Under the pieces are notes generated by a model. It was not told the origin of the DNA. It saw only the letters and a program-made list of their open reading frames with translations, and searched no databases. A program made the translations under genes and the position numbers. Below are positions 8,809 through 16,233 of a stretch of 20,324 bases of DNA, in pieces. The stretch comes from Actinomycetota bacterium (GTDB lineage Bacteria > Actinomycetota > Thermoleophilia > Solirubrobacterales > Solirubrobacteraceae), in NCBI GenBank assembly GCA_005788585.1, contig SYBY01000429.1:1-20324 (forward strand), written 5' to 3'. Each line of letters begins with the position of its first letter. The first letter of the stretch is position 1.

Positions 8809-8819
8809 CGTGCGATAAT
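8792..8819 (+). promoter_or_regulatory. Probable plus-strand promoter for the 67-codon gene
   Basis: TTGGTC (8792-8797) and GATAAT (8814-8819) are 16 bp apart. GATAAT ends seven bases before GTG 8827, so the transcript would be leaderless. The -10 overlaps the left arm of the 21-bp dyad. Confidence 0.45.
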
Positions 8820-8838
8820 CCTACCAGTGAGGTCGGAT
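8818..8838. promoter_or_regulatory. 21-bp inverted repeat, probable Rrf2 operator between divergent genes
   Basis: The left arm ATCCTACC and right arm GGTCGGAT are inverted copies matching at 7 of 8 positions, separated by AGTGA. On the minus strand the left arm contains TAGGAT, a plausible -10 for rrf2, ten to fifteen bases before ATG 8808. On the plus strand it overlaps GATAAT. A dimeric regulator bound here would cover both promoters. Assignment to the adjacent Rrf2 protein is inference from position. Confidence 0.5.
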
Positions 8839-9027
8839 AAGGCACCCATCCCCGGTTGCGAGAACGGCGTCTGCGGCGCAGACGTGCCCCCGCTCATCGG
8901 CAGTGTGCTCACAGGCGTGGGCATGACCGTCGCGCAAGCGGCGGCCGCGCTGGAGCGCGGCGAGCGAGTAGCGCTCACCGATGTGCAGGAGCGCATCGTG
9001 CACGAGTGGGCCATGGCGCGGCTGTAG
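8827..9027 (+). CDS. Small hypothetical protein divergent from the Rrf2 regulator
   Basis: A 66-residue reading frame (67 codons with the stop) from GTG 8827, which sits seven bases after a GATAAT hexamer, so it may be read from a leaderless mRNA. The protein has two cysteines in CENGVC near the N-terminus, then a predicted amphipathic helix pair (TVAQAAAALERGERVALTDVQ and the final segment EWAMARL). No signal peptide or membrane segment. I do not recognise the family. The context, sharing a control region with an Fe-S-type regulator, suggests iron-sulfur or oxidative-stress linkage, but this is only inference. The start could also be ATG 8923, leaving a 34-residue helix. It may be non-coding. 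Confidence 0.4.
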   Translation: MRSDKAPIPGCENGVCGADVPPLIGSVLTGVGMTVAQAAAALERGERVALTDVQERIVHEWAMARL

Positions 9028-9158
9028 CGGGCGAAGCGCTGGGACCGGGCCGCCGGGGCACCTGGGCGAGGCATCGTGACGGTACGCTGGCGCTCCGCCG
9101 AGCGCCACGTGCACGCCAAGACCCCAGACCCTCTCCTGACCTCCACGCGGCCAGGCCC

Positions 9159-9662
9159 ATGACCCGGTACGTGCTCGCTCCGACATACGACGCCGCTCAG
9201 CACCTCGCTGACGTGCTCAGCGCAGACGGATGGCACGTGCACGTCGGCCTCGAGGAGCCGACCACGGGCTGGCGACTGGATCGCGGACGCCACGTCTGCC
9301 TCGCCGAGATCCAGGACCGTCAGGCGGTGGAATCCGCCCTGCTGCTCGCCGTCCGAGGCGCAGGCATCGTCGCCTGGACCGAGTCCCCCGACCACGCGGC
9401 CGAGCTCTACGACGGCCTGTCGCGTCTGGGCCCGGTCGAGCTCATCGATGGTGACGCAGCGCCCTCCGACGACCTTGCCCCGGATCAGCTGCGCATGCTC
9501 GAACTCCTCGCTGCGGGTGCGACACAGGTCGAGGTCGCAGCGCACCTCGGGTGGTCTCGCCGCACCGTCGCCCGCAGATTGGCGGAAGCGAGGCAGACGC
9601 TCGGCGCGAAGTCCACCGCTCACGCGGTCGTTCTCTGGCGCCAGCGCTTCGGCGGGCCCTGA
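9159..9662 (+). CDS. Small regulator with C-terminal LuxR/sigma-4-type HTH
   Basis: A 167-residue protein. The last ~60 residues form a four-helix HTH of the LuxR/sigma region 4 kind: LAPDQLRMLELLAAGATQVE, then VAAHLGWSRRTVARRLAEAR and LGAKSTAHAVV. The first ~95 residues look alternating alpha/beta, as in a receiver-like fold, but I see no clear phospho-acceptor Asp pattern, so it may be a degenerate or non-phosphorylated sensor. There is no kinase gene nearby. ATG 9159 is the first start in frame that avoids overlapping the preceding small gene. The large ATPase-LuxR gene starts 53 bp downstream, so the two may act together. Confidence 0.7.
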   Translation: MTRYVLAPTYDAAQHLADVLSADGWHVHVGLEEPTTGWRLDRGRHVCLAEIQDRQAVESALLLAVRGAGIVAWTESPDHAAELYDGLSRLGPVELIDGDAAPSDDLAPDQLRMLELLAAGATQVEVAAHLGWSRRTVARRLAEARQTLGAKSTAHAVVLWRQRFGGP

Positions 9663-9692
9663 CCGATAAGGGCGTATCCCGGCAACCGCCTC

Positions 9693-9698
9693 TAGGAT
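9693..9698 (+). promoter_or_regulatory. -10-like TAGGAT before the large LuxR regulator
   Basis: TAGGAT lies 17 bases before GTG 9716. The same hexamer occurs on the minus strand in front of rrf2. No clear -35 is visible, so this is tentative. Confidence 0.3.
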
Positions 9699-9715
9699 CG
9701 CGGCTGAGCCGCACC

Positions 9716-12229
9716 GTGACGACGCCAACGACTGACCTCATCATCGGCCGGGACGCCGACATCGCTCGCGTGTCGCAGGCCGTCACTGCTGGACAACCCC
9801 TGCTGATCGTCGGTGAGCCGGGAATAGGGAAGACCGCCCTTGCCCGCGCCGGTGTTCGGGCCTCGGGTATCACCCGCGTCTGGGAGGGCGGAGGCATCAC
9901 GACGCTCGACTGGGTCAGCTATCTGCCCTATCGGCGAGCTCTGGGTCTCCCCCTACCCGACGGGGACGCCACCGTGGTGGCGGACTTCATCGCCGACCAC
10001 GCGGAACAAGGCGCGTTCATCATCGACGACCTCCAGTGGGTCGACCATGACACGGTCAGCGCGACAGCGTTCCTGGCCGAGCGGGCGCCTGTCGTCGCCA
10101 TCTCCCGGCCGATCCCACACGGAGAGGACATTCGCGCCCAGCTCGTCGATGCGCGCTTTGACGTCATCGAGCTCGGCCCGCTGGCCGAACCCGATGCCGT
10201 CCGTCTCGCCGTCGCGCAGAACCCGTCGCTCACGCCCGCCACCGCGCGTGCCGTCGCCGCGCGCGCCAGCGGCAACCCGCTGCTGATCCAAGGCCTCGCG
10301 CACGCGAGGGAGGACACGGCGGAACTCGCCCTGGCGCTGCGCGCTCGCCTCGGTGAACTGTCCCCCGCCGCCCGCAAGGCGCTGCACCGGGTCGCTGTAC
10401 TCGAGCGCCCTGCCCGACTGCAGGTCGCCCCGGATGACCTGCGACAGCTCGTGGACATGGGGCTCGTGACCGAGACCCGCGAGGGCGTGCAGGTCCGCCA
10501 CGACCTGATCGCCCGTGCCGTGCTCGAGAACGTCTCCCCAGTGCAGCTTCGCGAGCTGCACCGCGTCGTCGCGCAACGCATCGATGCCCCGGGGGAAGCC
10601 GCTCGCCACTGGGCGGCCGCCGGCGAGCGTGTCCGGGCCCGCGAACTGGCCCTCGAAGCAGCACGGACGGCGGAGCGCGATGTCGAGGGCGCCCGGTGCG
10701 CTGCGCTCGCCGCACAGTGCCTCGAAGGCCCTGTACGTGACCGCGAGCTCGTCGCCGCCATGCAGCGCCTGGCGAATCTCGGCGACTTCACGACCGTGCT
10801 CAGCCTCAGCCATGACGTGCCAGAAGGCAGTCCGTGGGAGCCGGAAGCGCTGCGGCTCCGTGGACGCGCGCTCTTCGATGCGCAGCACTCCGAAGAGGCA
10901 GCAGCCGCGCTGGCCGCGGCAGCCTCAGCGGCGCGACGACTGCACGACGAAGCCGCAGAGCTGCGAGCCCGGATCACCACCACGTTTCACGACGTGTGGT
11001 CTCGAACGGGCGATGGTTCCCTCCTGGCCTGGATTGAACGTGCTGAGGAGTTGGGGGCCGCAGACGCGGAGATGTACGTCTCCGTCGCGGCAGCGATCAT
11101 GTGGGACAACGAGGCCGCAGCAGCGGTCTCGCTCTCGCGGCGCGCACGTGAGGCGGCCCTCCGTGAAGGTAACCCGTGGGCCGAGCAGGAGTCATGGGTC
11201 ATCGAAGCGCTCGGCTTGAACCACCTGGGCCGTTGGCCGGAGGCGGTCGAGACGACACGTCGCGGTGAAGCGGAACTGGCCGCCAAAGGGCGGCACCTTG
11301 ACCTCGCGCGCATCCGCGTTTCGCGCGCCGACCAGATGGCGTTGGAGTGCAACTTCGAACTCGTCTTGGAGCTCACCGCCGAACTGCTGGCGCGTCCCGT
11401 GCTCCTGGGAAGAAACTGGGACATGGCGGTCTGGAGTCGCGCGGTTGCGTTGCACGAGACTGGACGCACCGCCCACGGAGAGGCTCTGCTTGCCGAACTC
11501 GACGGGCGTGTGCTCCCCGATGACGGCGAGTACAACGGATCGTGGCTGCACGCCGAGATGCTGCTCTCCCGCGGAGACGGTTGGGGCGCGATTCCGCTCG
11601 CTGAGCACGCCAAACGCGTGGCACCAAACCCCCGCCTGGTGCTCCAAGTGGACGCGACGATCGCGCGCGCCCAATGGGAGTGTGACCTCCCTATCGCCTC
11701 CCCTGACACCGCCCCGCGCTATCCGCCCGACGAGGAGCACGTCGCGGAGATCACCGGGCTGGCCGCACTTCAAGCCGGAGATCCGGCCGGTGCACTCGCA
11801 GCGTTCCGCCACGCTCAGGAAACGGGGAGCTGGCGGCGCTATCAGGTGCGGTATCGCCTCGGGCACTTCGAAGCACTGGACCTCGTCAACCCCGATCGCG
11901 CGACAACCGAACTCGAGGAGCTGGTCCGCGACCTGCGCGAGATCGGATGGGTCCCGCTGCTGGAGCGCGTCGAGCCGCTGCTGCACGCGACGCCCGGCGG
12001 ACGCAGGCTGCGCGCCAACCCGCAGCAGAAACCCAACACGCTGACGCAGCGCGAACACGACACCCTGGCCCTCGTCGCCGAGGGCCTCACCACCCGCCAG
12101 ATCGCCGACCGCCTCGGGGTCAGCCCGGCAACGGTCGAAAGTCACGTCCGCGGCGCCATGCGAAAGCTCGGGGCGAAGACCCGCGCCGAGGCCGCCGCCG
12201 CGCTCGGCCCGCAACCCCCGCAGAGATAG
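9716..12229 (+). CDS. Large ATPase transcription regulator, LuxR (LAL/MalT-like) family
   Basis: An 837-residue protein with three parts. First, an N-terminal STAND/AAA-type ATPase: Walker A G33-E-P-G-I-G-K39-T40 and Walker B FIIDDLQWVD (101-110), followed by a winged-helix-like segment around 240-320. Second, a long Ala/Glu-rich helical-repeat (TPR-like) middle, about 330-760. Third, a C-terminal LuxR HTH: LTQREHDTLALVAEGLTTRQ followed by IADRLGVSPATVESHVRGAM. In known LAL proteins an inducer binds the repeat region and ATP drives oligomerisation on DNA. GTG 9716 (MTTPTTDLIIGRD) is chosen because the ATPase starts there; the frame further upstream overlaps the preceding HTH gene. Its stop codon falls in the loop of a hairpin inside a 44-bp tandem repeat. 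Codon third positions look somewhat less GC-rich in the repeat region than in the suf genes. Target genes are unknown. Confidence 0.88.
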   Translation: MTTPTTDLIIGRDADIARVSQAVTAGQPLLIVGEPGIGKTALARAGVRASGITRVWEGGGITTLDWVSYLPYRRALGLPLPDGDATVVADFIADHAEQGAFIIDDLQWVDHDTVSATAFLAERAPVVAISRPIPHGEDIRAQLVDARFDVIELGPLAEPDAVRLAVAQNPSLTPATARAVAARASGNPLLIQGLAHAREDTAELALALRARLGELSPAARKALHRVAVLERPARLQVAPDDLRQLVDMGLVTETREGVQVRHDLIARAVLENVSPVQLRELHRVVAQRIDAPGEAARHWAAAGERVRARELALEAARTAERDVEGARCAALAAQCLEGPVRDRELVAAMQRLANLGDFTTVLSLSHDVPEGSPWEPEALRLRGRALFDAQHSEEAAAALAAAASAARRLHDEAAELRARITTTFHDVWSRTGDGSLLAWIERAEELGAADAEMYVSVAAAIMWDNEAAAAVSLSRRAREAALREGNPWAEQESWVIEALGLNHLGRWPEAVETTRRGEAELAAKGRHLDLARIRVSRADQMALECNFELVLELTAELLARPVLLGRNWDMAVWSRAVALHETGRTAHGEALLAELDGRVLPDDGEYNGSWLHAEMLLSRGDGWGAIPLAEHAKRVAPNPRLVLQVDATIARAQWECDLPIASPDTAPRYPPDEEHVAEITGLAALQAGDPAGALAAFRHAQETGSWRRYQVRYRLGHFEALDLVNPDRATTELEELVRDLREIGWVPLLERVEPLLHATPGGRRLRANPQQKPNTLTQREHDTLALVAEGLTTRQIADRLGVSPATVESHVRGAMRKLGAKTRAEAAAALGPQPPQR

Positions 12230-12288
12230 CGGGGCGACACGGGCCGCTCGGCCCGCAACCCCCGCAGAGATAGCGGGGCGACGCGGGC
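12201..12288. repeat. Two tandem copies of a 44-bp unit, each with a CCCCGC/GCGGGG hairpin
   Basis: Bases 12201-12244 and 12245-12288 are identical except at one position (A 12239 versus G 12283). Each unit contains CCCCGC-AGAGATA-GCGGGG, a 6-bp stem with a 7-nt loop; the regulator's TAG stop (12227-12229) starts in the first loop. The hairpins could serve as weak terminators, though no T-run follows. Confidence 0.85.
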
Positions 12289-12363
12289 ATGCGCCGCAGC
12301 GCGCGTCGCGGTTGGCGCAGATTGAGGATGCGGCGCTTGGTGGTGCACGCGAAGCTGCGACGC

Positions 12364-12642
12364 ATGATGGATCTCGCTCCGCCCCTGACGACCGACGACG
12401 AGGTTGAGCCCGCCTGCGCGGACGACGCGGCGCCGTGGGCACCGCAGTTGGCGGCGCGCCTCGACACGCATGTCGATGACCTCGTCGAGATGGTCGAAGA
12501 CCTGCTGACCAGGGTGCAGTCCCTCATCGGAGAGGCCGACGAACTCCTGGCGCCTCGTGCCCGTCGTCAGCTCGACGACAACCTGCAGGGGATCGCGGGC
12601 GTCGCCGCCCAACTCTGGCTCGGCCCGCCCGACGACGAGTAG
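12364..12642 (+). CDS. Small acidic hypothetical protein
   Basis: A 92-residue frame from ATG 12364. It is acidic and mostly helical: THVDDLVEMVEDLLTRVQSL is followed by IGEADELLAPRARRQLDDNL and a short LWLGPPDDE end. The heptad-like pattern from about residue 34 to 60 suggests a coiled coil or helical hairpin. No signal peptide, membrane segment or known motif. In-frame ATGs at 12289 and 12328 would add a basic Arg-rich leader; 12289 is immediately after the tandem repeat, and none of the starts has a convincing ribosome site. It lies after the LAL regulator on the same strand and stops 15 bp before the end of the convergent membrane protein gene. I do not recognise it. Confidence 0.5.
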   Translation: MMDLAPPLTTDDEVEPACADDAAPWAPQLAARLDTHVDDLVEMVEDLLTRVQSLIGEADELLAPRARRQLDDNLQGIAGVAAQLWLGPPDDE

Positions 12643-12657
12643 GCGCTCCCCAGCAGG

Positions 12658-13137
12658 TCAGGCGGCCACCCGGTCGCGCTCCGGCCGCACCACCCGCCGC
12701 AGCGACCGCCGCGACACCTCCGCCGGCGCCTGAGGCGCCACGGCGTGGCTGCGCCGCGCGTGCTCGCGCGCCACGTGCGCCCGCACGACGTGGAACTCCT
12801 CGGTCGGCAGCTCGTAGAGGTTCGCCCCGCCGACGACCGGCTCGCCCTCGACGTGCGGCACGTCGTCCACGGCGCCCGCAGGCTCGGCCAGCCGCACCAC
12901 GCACAGCAGCGCGAACGCGCACAGCGCACCGGCGAGCGCGTTCCCCGCTGCGAGCAGGCCGGCATGGAGCCCGACGAGATTGACGTAGCCCATGACGGCG
13001 TTCACCGACACGCCGACCGACCAGCCGGCGGCTGACTGCCCTTTCGAGCTGCCCGTCACGAGCATGGAGACGATCTGCGGAATCACGCCGAAGAGTCCGG
13101 CGATGACAGCGAAGGTGGAGAGAATCTGGATGAGCAT
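12658..13137 (-). CDS. SemiSWEET / PQ-loop-like three-helix membrane protein
   Basis: A 159-residue protein. Three membrane segments are visible: residues about 4-26, 36-56 and 60-84. The P-Q pair in GVIPQIVSML ends helix 1 and is followed by TGSSKGQSAAGW, the S-x-G-x-S turn typical of SemiSWEET/MtN3 proteins. Known bacterial SemiSWEETs are ~90-residue sugar uniporters working as dimers. This one carries an extra ~75-residue hydrophilic, Arg/His-rich cytoplasmic tail of unknown purpose. I chose ATG 13137 because the first helix starts there; the frame remains open upstream to 13563 but that sequence does not look like protein. The substrate cannot be told from sequence. Confidence 0.7.
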   Translation of the reverse strand: MLIQILSTFAVIAGLFGVIPQIVSMLVTGSSKGQSAAGWSVGVSVNAVMGYVNLVGLHAGLLAAGNALAGALCAFALLCVVRLAEPAGAVDDVPHVEGEPVVGGANLYELPTEEFHVVRAHVAREHARRSHAVAPQAPAEVSRRSLRRVVRPERDRVAA

Positions 13138-13541
13138 CGTGCGTACCGGGGTGGATCGAGGTTCGGGGTGCGGTCGACCGCGGCGCGTCGTGCGCCGGGA
13201 CGAGAGGTGAATGAGCGAGCAGGAAGGGCCGCTCGACGAGGCTCTGCGGTGCAGAGCGATTCGGGCGGCCCATGGCTGGGAGCTGGCCTCGCACTCCCAG
13301 TGGGTCTTACGTGTCGCGTGGGCTTGGGTATCCCCCGCGGAGGCCGGTCTGTGCTCCCAGTATCGGCCACGGGACAGCGAACTCGACCCTCCTGTGACGA
13401 CGTGCACACGACCGGGCCCCACCGGCTGGCCGCTCAGCTGTATACAGCGAGCCTCGACCGGGTGTCGAAGCGGGCTGCCCGCATGTCCTACCGGCGGGAT
13501 GTGGGCGGCGCCATCAGGTGGCCATAGGCTGCTCCCCACCG
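13138..13541. other. 404-bp intergenic control region between the membrane protein and the DUF1116 operon
   Basis: No convincing gene here. It holds the 12-bp GntR-type palindrome at 13437-13448 and a TAGGCT (13525-13530) that could be a -10 eleven bases before ATG 13542. An open frame from ATG 13211 exists on the plus strand but has an unprotein-like Cys/Pro/Trp-rich composition. The region must hold the divergent promoters of both neighbours. Confidence 0.5.
13437..13448. promoter_or_regulatory. Perfect palindrome GCTGTATACAGC, probable GntR operator
   Basis: The 12 bases are their own reverse complement and contain the GT-N2-AC core common in operators of the GntR superfamily. It lies 94 bp upstream of ATG 13542, and the second gene of that operon encodes a GntR/FCD regulator. 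A weaker related site, CTGCATACAC (8 of 10 to CTGTATACAG), lies at 13554-13563 inside the first codons. Binding is inferred. Confidence 0.55.
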
Positions 13542-14774
13542 ATGGACACCGAACTGCATACACCTTCTGAGGCGCTCGCGCAGTCCGTGGCGCGACTCGC
13601 AGCCGCCCGGCCCGTCGTGGTCGACGTCCTCCCCGCGCGCGAGGTCACCGAGCACCACGCCGCCGGCGGGGTCTCCCATGCCGGGCCGCCCATCATGCCG
13701 TCGCGCATGTGCCCGCCGATGCGTGCCGCGCTCGGCGCCGCGCTGACCCTCGAGGGCGCTGCGGGAACGCCCGAGGAGGCCATCGCGCTCGTCGAGTCGG
13801 GCGACATCCCACTCGTCCCCAACCACGGGATCGGCGGCGTCGGCCCGATGTCCGGGATCGTCACCGGGTCGATGCCCGTCTGGGTGACCCGCGACGAGGC
13901 GACCGGCAAGACCGCTTGGGCGCCGCTGAACGAGGGCTCGGGCCGGGTGCTGCGCTATGGCGCCGACGGGCCCGACGTCCTCGAGCGCCTGGCGTGGATG
14001 CGCGACACCCTCGCCCCCGCGCTGCGCGTCGCGCTGGACCGGACCGGTCCGCTCGACCTCCTGGATCTCCACGTCCGGTCGCTCACCGACGGTGACGAGG
14101 CGCACCACCGCACTGAGTCGGGCACCGCGCTGTCGCTCGTCAAGCTCGCCCCGGGCCTCGAGGACGCCGACCCGGCCGTTCCCCGCTTCATCGCGGGCAA
14201 CGGCCAGTGGTTCCTGAACCTCGCGATGGTCTTCAGCAAGCTGGCGCTCGACTGTGCCCGTGACGTCGAGGGCTCGCCCCTGCTGACCGCGATCGCGCGC
14301 AACGGCGTCGAGGTCGGCATCCAGGTGTCGGGCACCGGCGACCAGTGGTTCGTCGGGCCGGCCGCGATGCCCGGGCCCGCGCGCCTGTTCGCCGGGTACT
14401 CCGAAGCCGACATGAACCGCGACCTCGGGGACTCGGCGATCGTCGAGACCTACGGCCTGGGCGCGATCGCCGTCGCGGCGTCACCCGAGGCGGCGTTCAA
14501 CTGCGGACTCGATCCCGACGACCGCGACGCGATCACCACCGAGCTGCGGCAGATCGCGGCCGGCGAGTCCCCCGACATCCTGCTGCCCAACGGCCGCGGG
14601 GCGATCCTCGGCATCGACGCCCTCGCGGTGGCACGCACGCGCATCTCGCCACCGGTGCACACCGGCATCGCCCACATCCAGCCTGGTGTCGGGCAGATCG
14701 GCGCCGGCATCACCCACCCGCCCATCGAGGCGTTCGACGAGTTCGCCGCCCTCGTCTCCCCGGCCGTGGCGTGA
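13542..14774 (+). CDS. DUF1116 protein (YlbE/YahG/AllG-like)
   Basis: A 410-residue protein of the DUF1116 family. Family-like stretches are PVVVDVLPAREV, SHAGPPIMPSRM near the N-terminus, LVPNHGIGGVGPMSGIVTGS, PRFIAGNGQWFLNLAMVFSK, GVEVGIQVSGTGDQWFVGPA, and the Gly-rich end GIAHIQPGVGQIGAGITHPP. The best known members, E. coli YlbE and YahG, occur beside FdrA-type proteins; YlbE (AllG) has been reported as part of oxamate carbamoyltransferase in allantoin breakdown. No FdrA, YlbF or carbamate kinase gene is in this window. I chose ATG 13542 (MDTELHTPSEAL); GTG 13518 would add 8 residues. The GTG of the GntR gene overlaps its stop (GTGA), so it heads a four-gene operon. It probably handles a carbamoyl or ureido intermediate, but this is inference. 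Confidence 0.75.
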   Translation: MDTELHTPSEALAQSVARLAAARPVVVDVLPAREVTEHHAAGGVSHAGPPIMPSRMCPPMRAALGAALTLEGAAGTPEEAIALVESGDIPLVPNHGIGGVGPMSGIVTGSMPVWVTRDEATGKTAWAPLNEGSGRVLRYGADGPDVLERLAWMRDTLAPALRVALDRTGPLDLLDLHVRSLTDGDEAHHRTESGTALSLVKLAPGLEDADPAVPRFIAGNGQWFLNLAMVFSKLALDCARDVEGSPLLTAIARNGVEVGIQVSGTGDQWFVGPAAMPGPARLFAGYSEADMNRDLGDSAIVETYGLGAIAVAASPEAAFNCGLDPDDRDAITTELRQIAAGESPDILLPNGRGAILGIDALAVARTRISPPVHTGIAHIQPGVGQIGAGITHPPIEAFDEFAALVSPAVA

Positions 14775-15523
14775 GCGCCGATTCGGTCCGCACGCGCCTG
14801 CTGGCCGGCCGCGGAGACGGGACTGACGGCGCGCGCTCGGCGGCCGACCGCGTCCACGACGAGCTGCGGCGCGAGCTGCTCGCCGGACGGCTGCCGTACG
14901 GCCGGCGCCTGGTCGAGGAGCACCTCGCCGAGCAGTTCTCCACGAGCCGGACCCCCGTGCGCGAGGCGCTGCGCCGCCTGGAGAGCGACGGGCACATCGT
15001 CCGGGACCCGGCCGGCGGCGTGCGGCCGAACCCGCCCCGCGTGTCGTCCATGCGCGACGTCTACGCGGTGCGCTTCGTCCTCGAGGATCTCGTCGTGACC
15101 CTCGCGGCGCGTGGCGGCGAGCGCGCCGACCGCGCGGCCCTGCTGCGGCTGCGCGAGGACTGGATCGAGCTGCGCGACGACTGGCCGGCGCTCCGCGACC
15201 GCATCGAGTGGCCGGACTTCGTCCACGCCGACGAGAGCTTCCACCTGGGCCTGGCCCGCGCGTCGGGGAACCGGGCCGCGGTGCGATATCTGCGCGACGT
15301 CAACGAGCGCATCCGGGTCCTGCGCATCCACGACTTCACGACCGAGGACCGCATCGACGCGACGATCACCGAGCACCTCGAGATCGTCGAGGCCGCGTGC
15401 GCCGGTGAGGTCGCGACCGCCACGGCGCTCATGGCCACGCACGTCGAGGCCAGCGCGGCGGTCGTCGAGCAGCGGGTGGGCGAGCTGCTCGCACGGATGT
15501 TCGACGCCGGGGAGCAGATGTGA
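14771..15523 (+). CDS. GntR-family regulator, FCD (FadR) subfamily
   Basis: A 250-residue regulator. The N-terminal winged helix covers about residues 22-90 (AADRVHDELRRELLAGRLPY, LVEEHLAEQFSTSRTPVREA, LRRLESDGHI). The FCD ligand domain has the four usual metal ligands: D154 and H158 in HADESFHLGLARASGN, H202 in ITEHLEIVEA, and H224 in MATHVEAS, so it probably binds a metal plus a small carboxylate. It starts at GTG 14771 overlapping the DUF1116 stop, and its own stop overlaps the GTG of the next gene. Being inside the operon it probably represses it until a pathway compound appears, through the palindrome at 13437. Confidence 0.9.
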   Translation: MSADSVRTRLLAGRGDGTDGARSAADRVHDELRRELLAGRLPYGRRLVEEHLAEQFSTSRTPVREALRRLESDGHIVRDPAGGVRPNPPRVSSMRDVYAVRFVLEDLVVTLAARGGERADRAALLRLREDWIELRDDWPALRDRIEWPDFVHADESFHLGLARASGNRAAVRYLRDVNERIRVLRIHDFTTEDRIDATITEHLEIVEAACAGEVATATALMATHVEASAAVVEQRVGELLARMFDAGEQM

Positions 15524-16233
15524 ACGTCGCGACCGGGACCGCGACCTTCCCCACGGTCGAGGCGACCCCGTACCCGTGGCCCTACGGCGGCGCCGTCGAT
15601 CTGGCCCGCACCGCGCTCGTGCTCATCGACTGGCAGACCGACTTCTGCGGCCCGGGCGGCTACGTCGACGCGATGGGCTACGACCTCGCGCTGACCCGGG
15701 CGCCGCTGGCGCCGACCCAGGTGGTGCTCGCCCGGTGGCGCGAACTCGGGGGTTTCGTCGTCCACACCCGCGAGGGCCACAAGCCCGACCTGTCCGACTG
15801 CCCGCCGAACCAGCGCTGGCGCTCGCAGCGGATCGGGGCCGGCATCGGTGACGCCGGCCCGTGCGGCCGGATCCTCGTGCGCGGGGAACCGGGGTGGGAG
15901 ATCGTCGGCGAGGTCGCCCCGGTCGAGGGCGAGGTCGTCATCGACAAGCCGGGCACGGGCGCCTTCTGCGCCACCGAGCTCGACCTGGTCCTGCGGTCGC
16001 ACGGGATCGACCACCTGGTGCTGACGGGCATCCCGACCGACGTGTGCGTCCACACGACGATGCGTGAGGCCAACGACCGTGGCTACGAGTGCCTGCTGCT
16101 GACCGACTGCACGGGCGCGACGGACCGCGGCAACCACGAGGCCGCGTGCAAGATGGTGACCATGCAGGGCGGGGTGTTCGGCGCGATCGCCGACAGCGCC
16201 GCCCTCCTGACCGCAGTGAGGAATGCCGCATGA
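15520..16233 (+). CDS. biuH: Biuret hydrolase-like cysteine hydrolase (isochorismatase superfamily)
   Basis: A 237-residue cysteine amidohydrolase. The catalytic triad is D37 (LIDWQTDFC), K143 (VIDKPGTGAFC) and C176 (GIPTDVCVHTTMREANDRGY). Compared from memory with the biuret hydrolase BiuH of Rhizobium leguminosarum it shares long near-identical runs: PYPWPY, DFCGxGGYVDxMGYDL, HTREGHxPDL, RWRSQRIGAGIGDxGPCGRI, RGEPGW, and MQGGVFG with Q216, a residue placed to contact the substrate. The family reaction is biuret + water giving allophanate + ammonia. RutB-type ureidoacrylate hydrolases are the nearest alternative but match these runs less well. GTG 15520 overlaps the GntR stop (GTGA), and its stop overlaps the amidase ATG. 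Family call strong, substrate probable. Confidence 0.82.
   Translation: MNVATGTATFPTVEATPYPWPYGGAVDLARTALVLIDWQTDFCGPGGYVDAMGYDLALTRAPLAPTQVVLARWRELGGFVVHTREGHKPDLSDCPPNQRWRSQRIGAGIGDAGPCGRILVRGEPGWEIVGEVAPVEGEVVIDKPGTGAFCATELDLVLRSHGIDHLVLTGIPTDVCVHTTMREANDRGYECLLLTDCTGATDRGNHEAACKMVTMQGGVFGAIADSAALLTAVRNAA

Noticed and set aside
12201..12288. CRISPR array
   Set aside because: Only two contiguous copies with no spacers and no cas genes; a simple tandem duplication.
13211..13570. 119-codon plus-strand frame after a GAGAGGTGA ribosome-like site
   Set aside because: Unlikely composition (many Cys, Trp, Pro), no motif, and it runs through the palindrome into the DUF1116 gene in another frame.
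13542..14774. Cyanuric acid or barbiturate ring-opening hydrolase instead of DUF1116
   Set aside because: The biuret context suggested it, but the repeated Ser-Gly-Gly motifs of that three-domain family are absent, while DUF1116-like segments are present.
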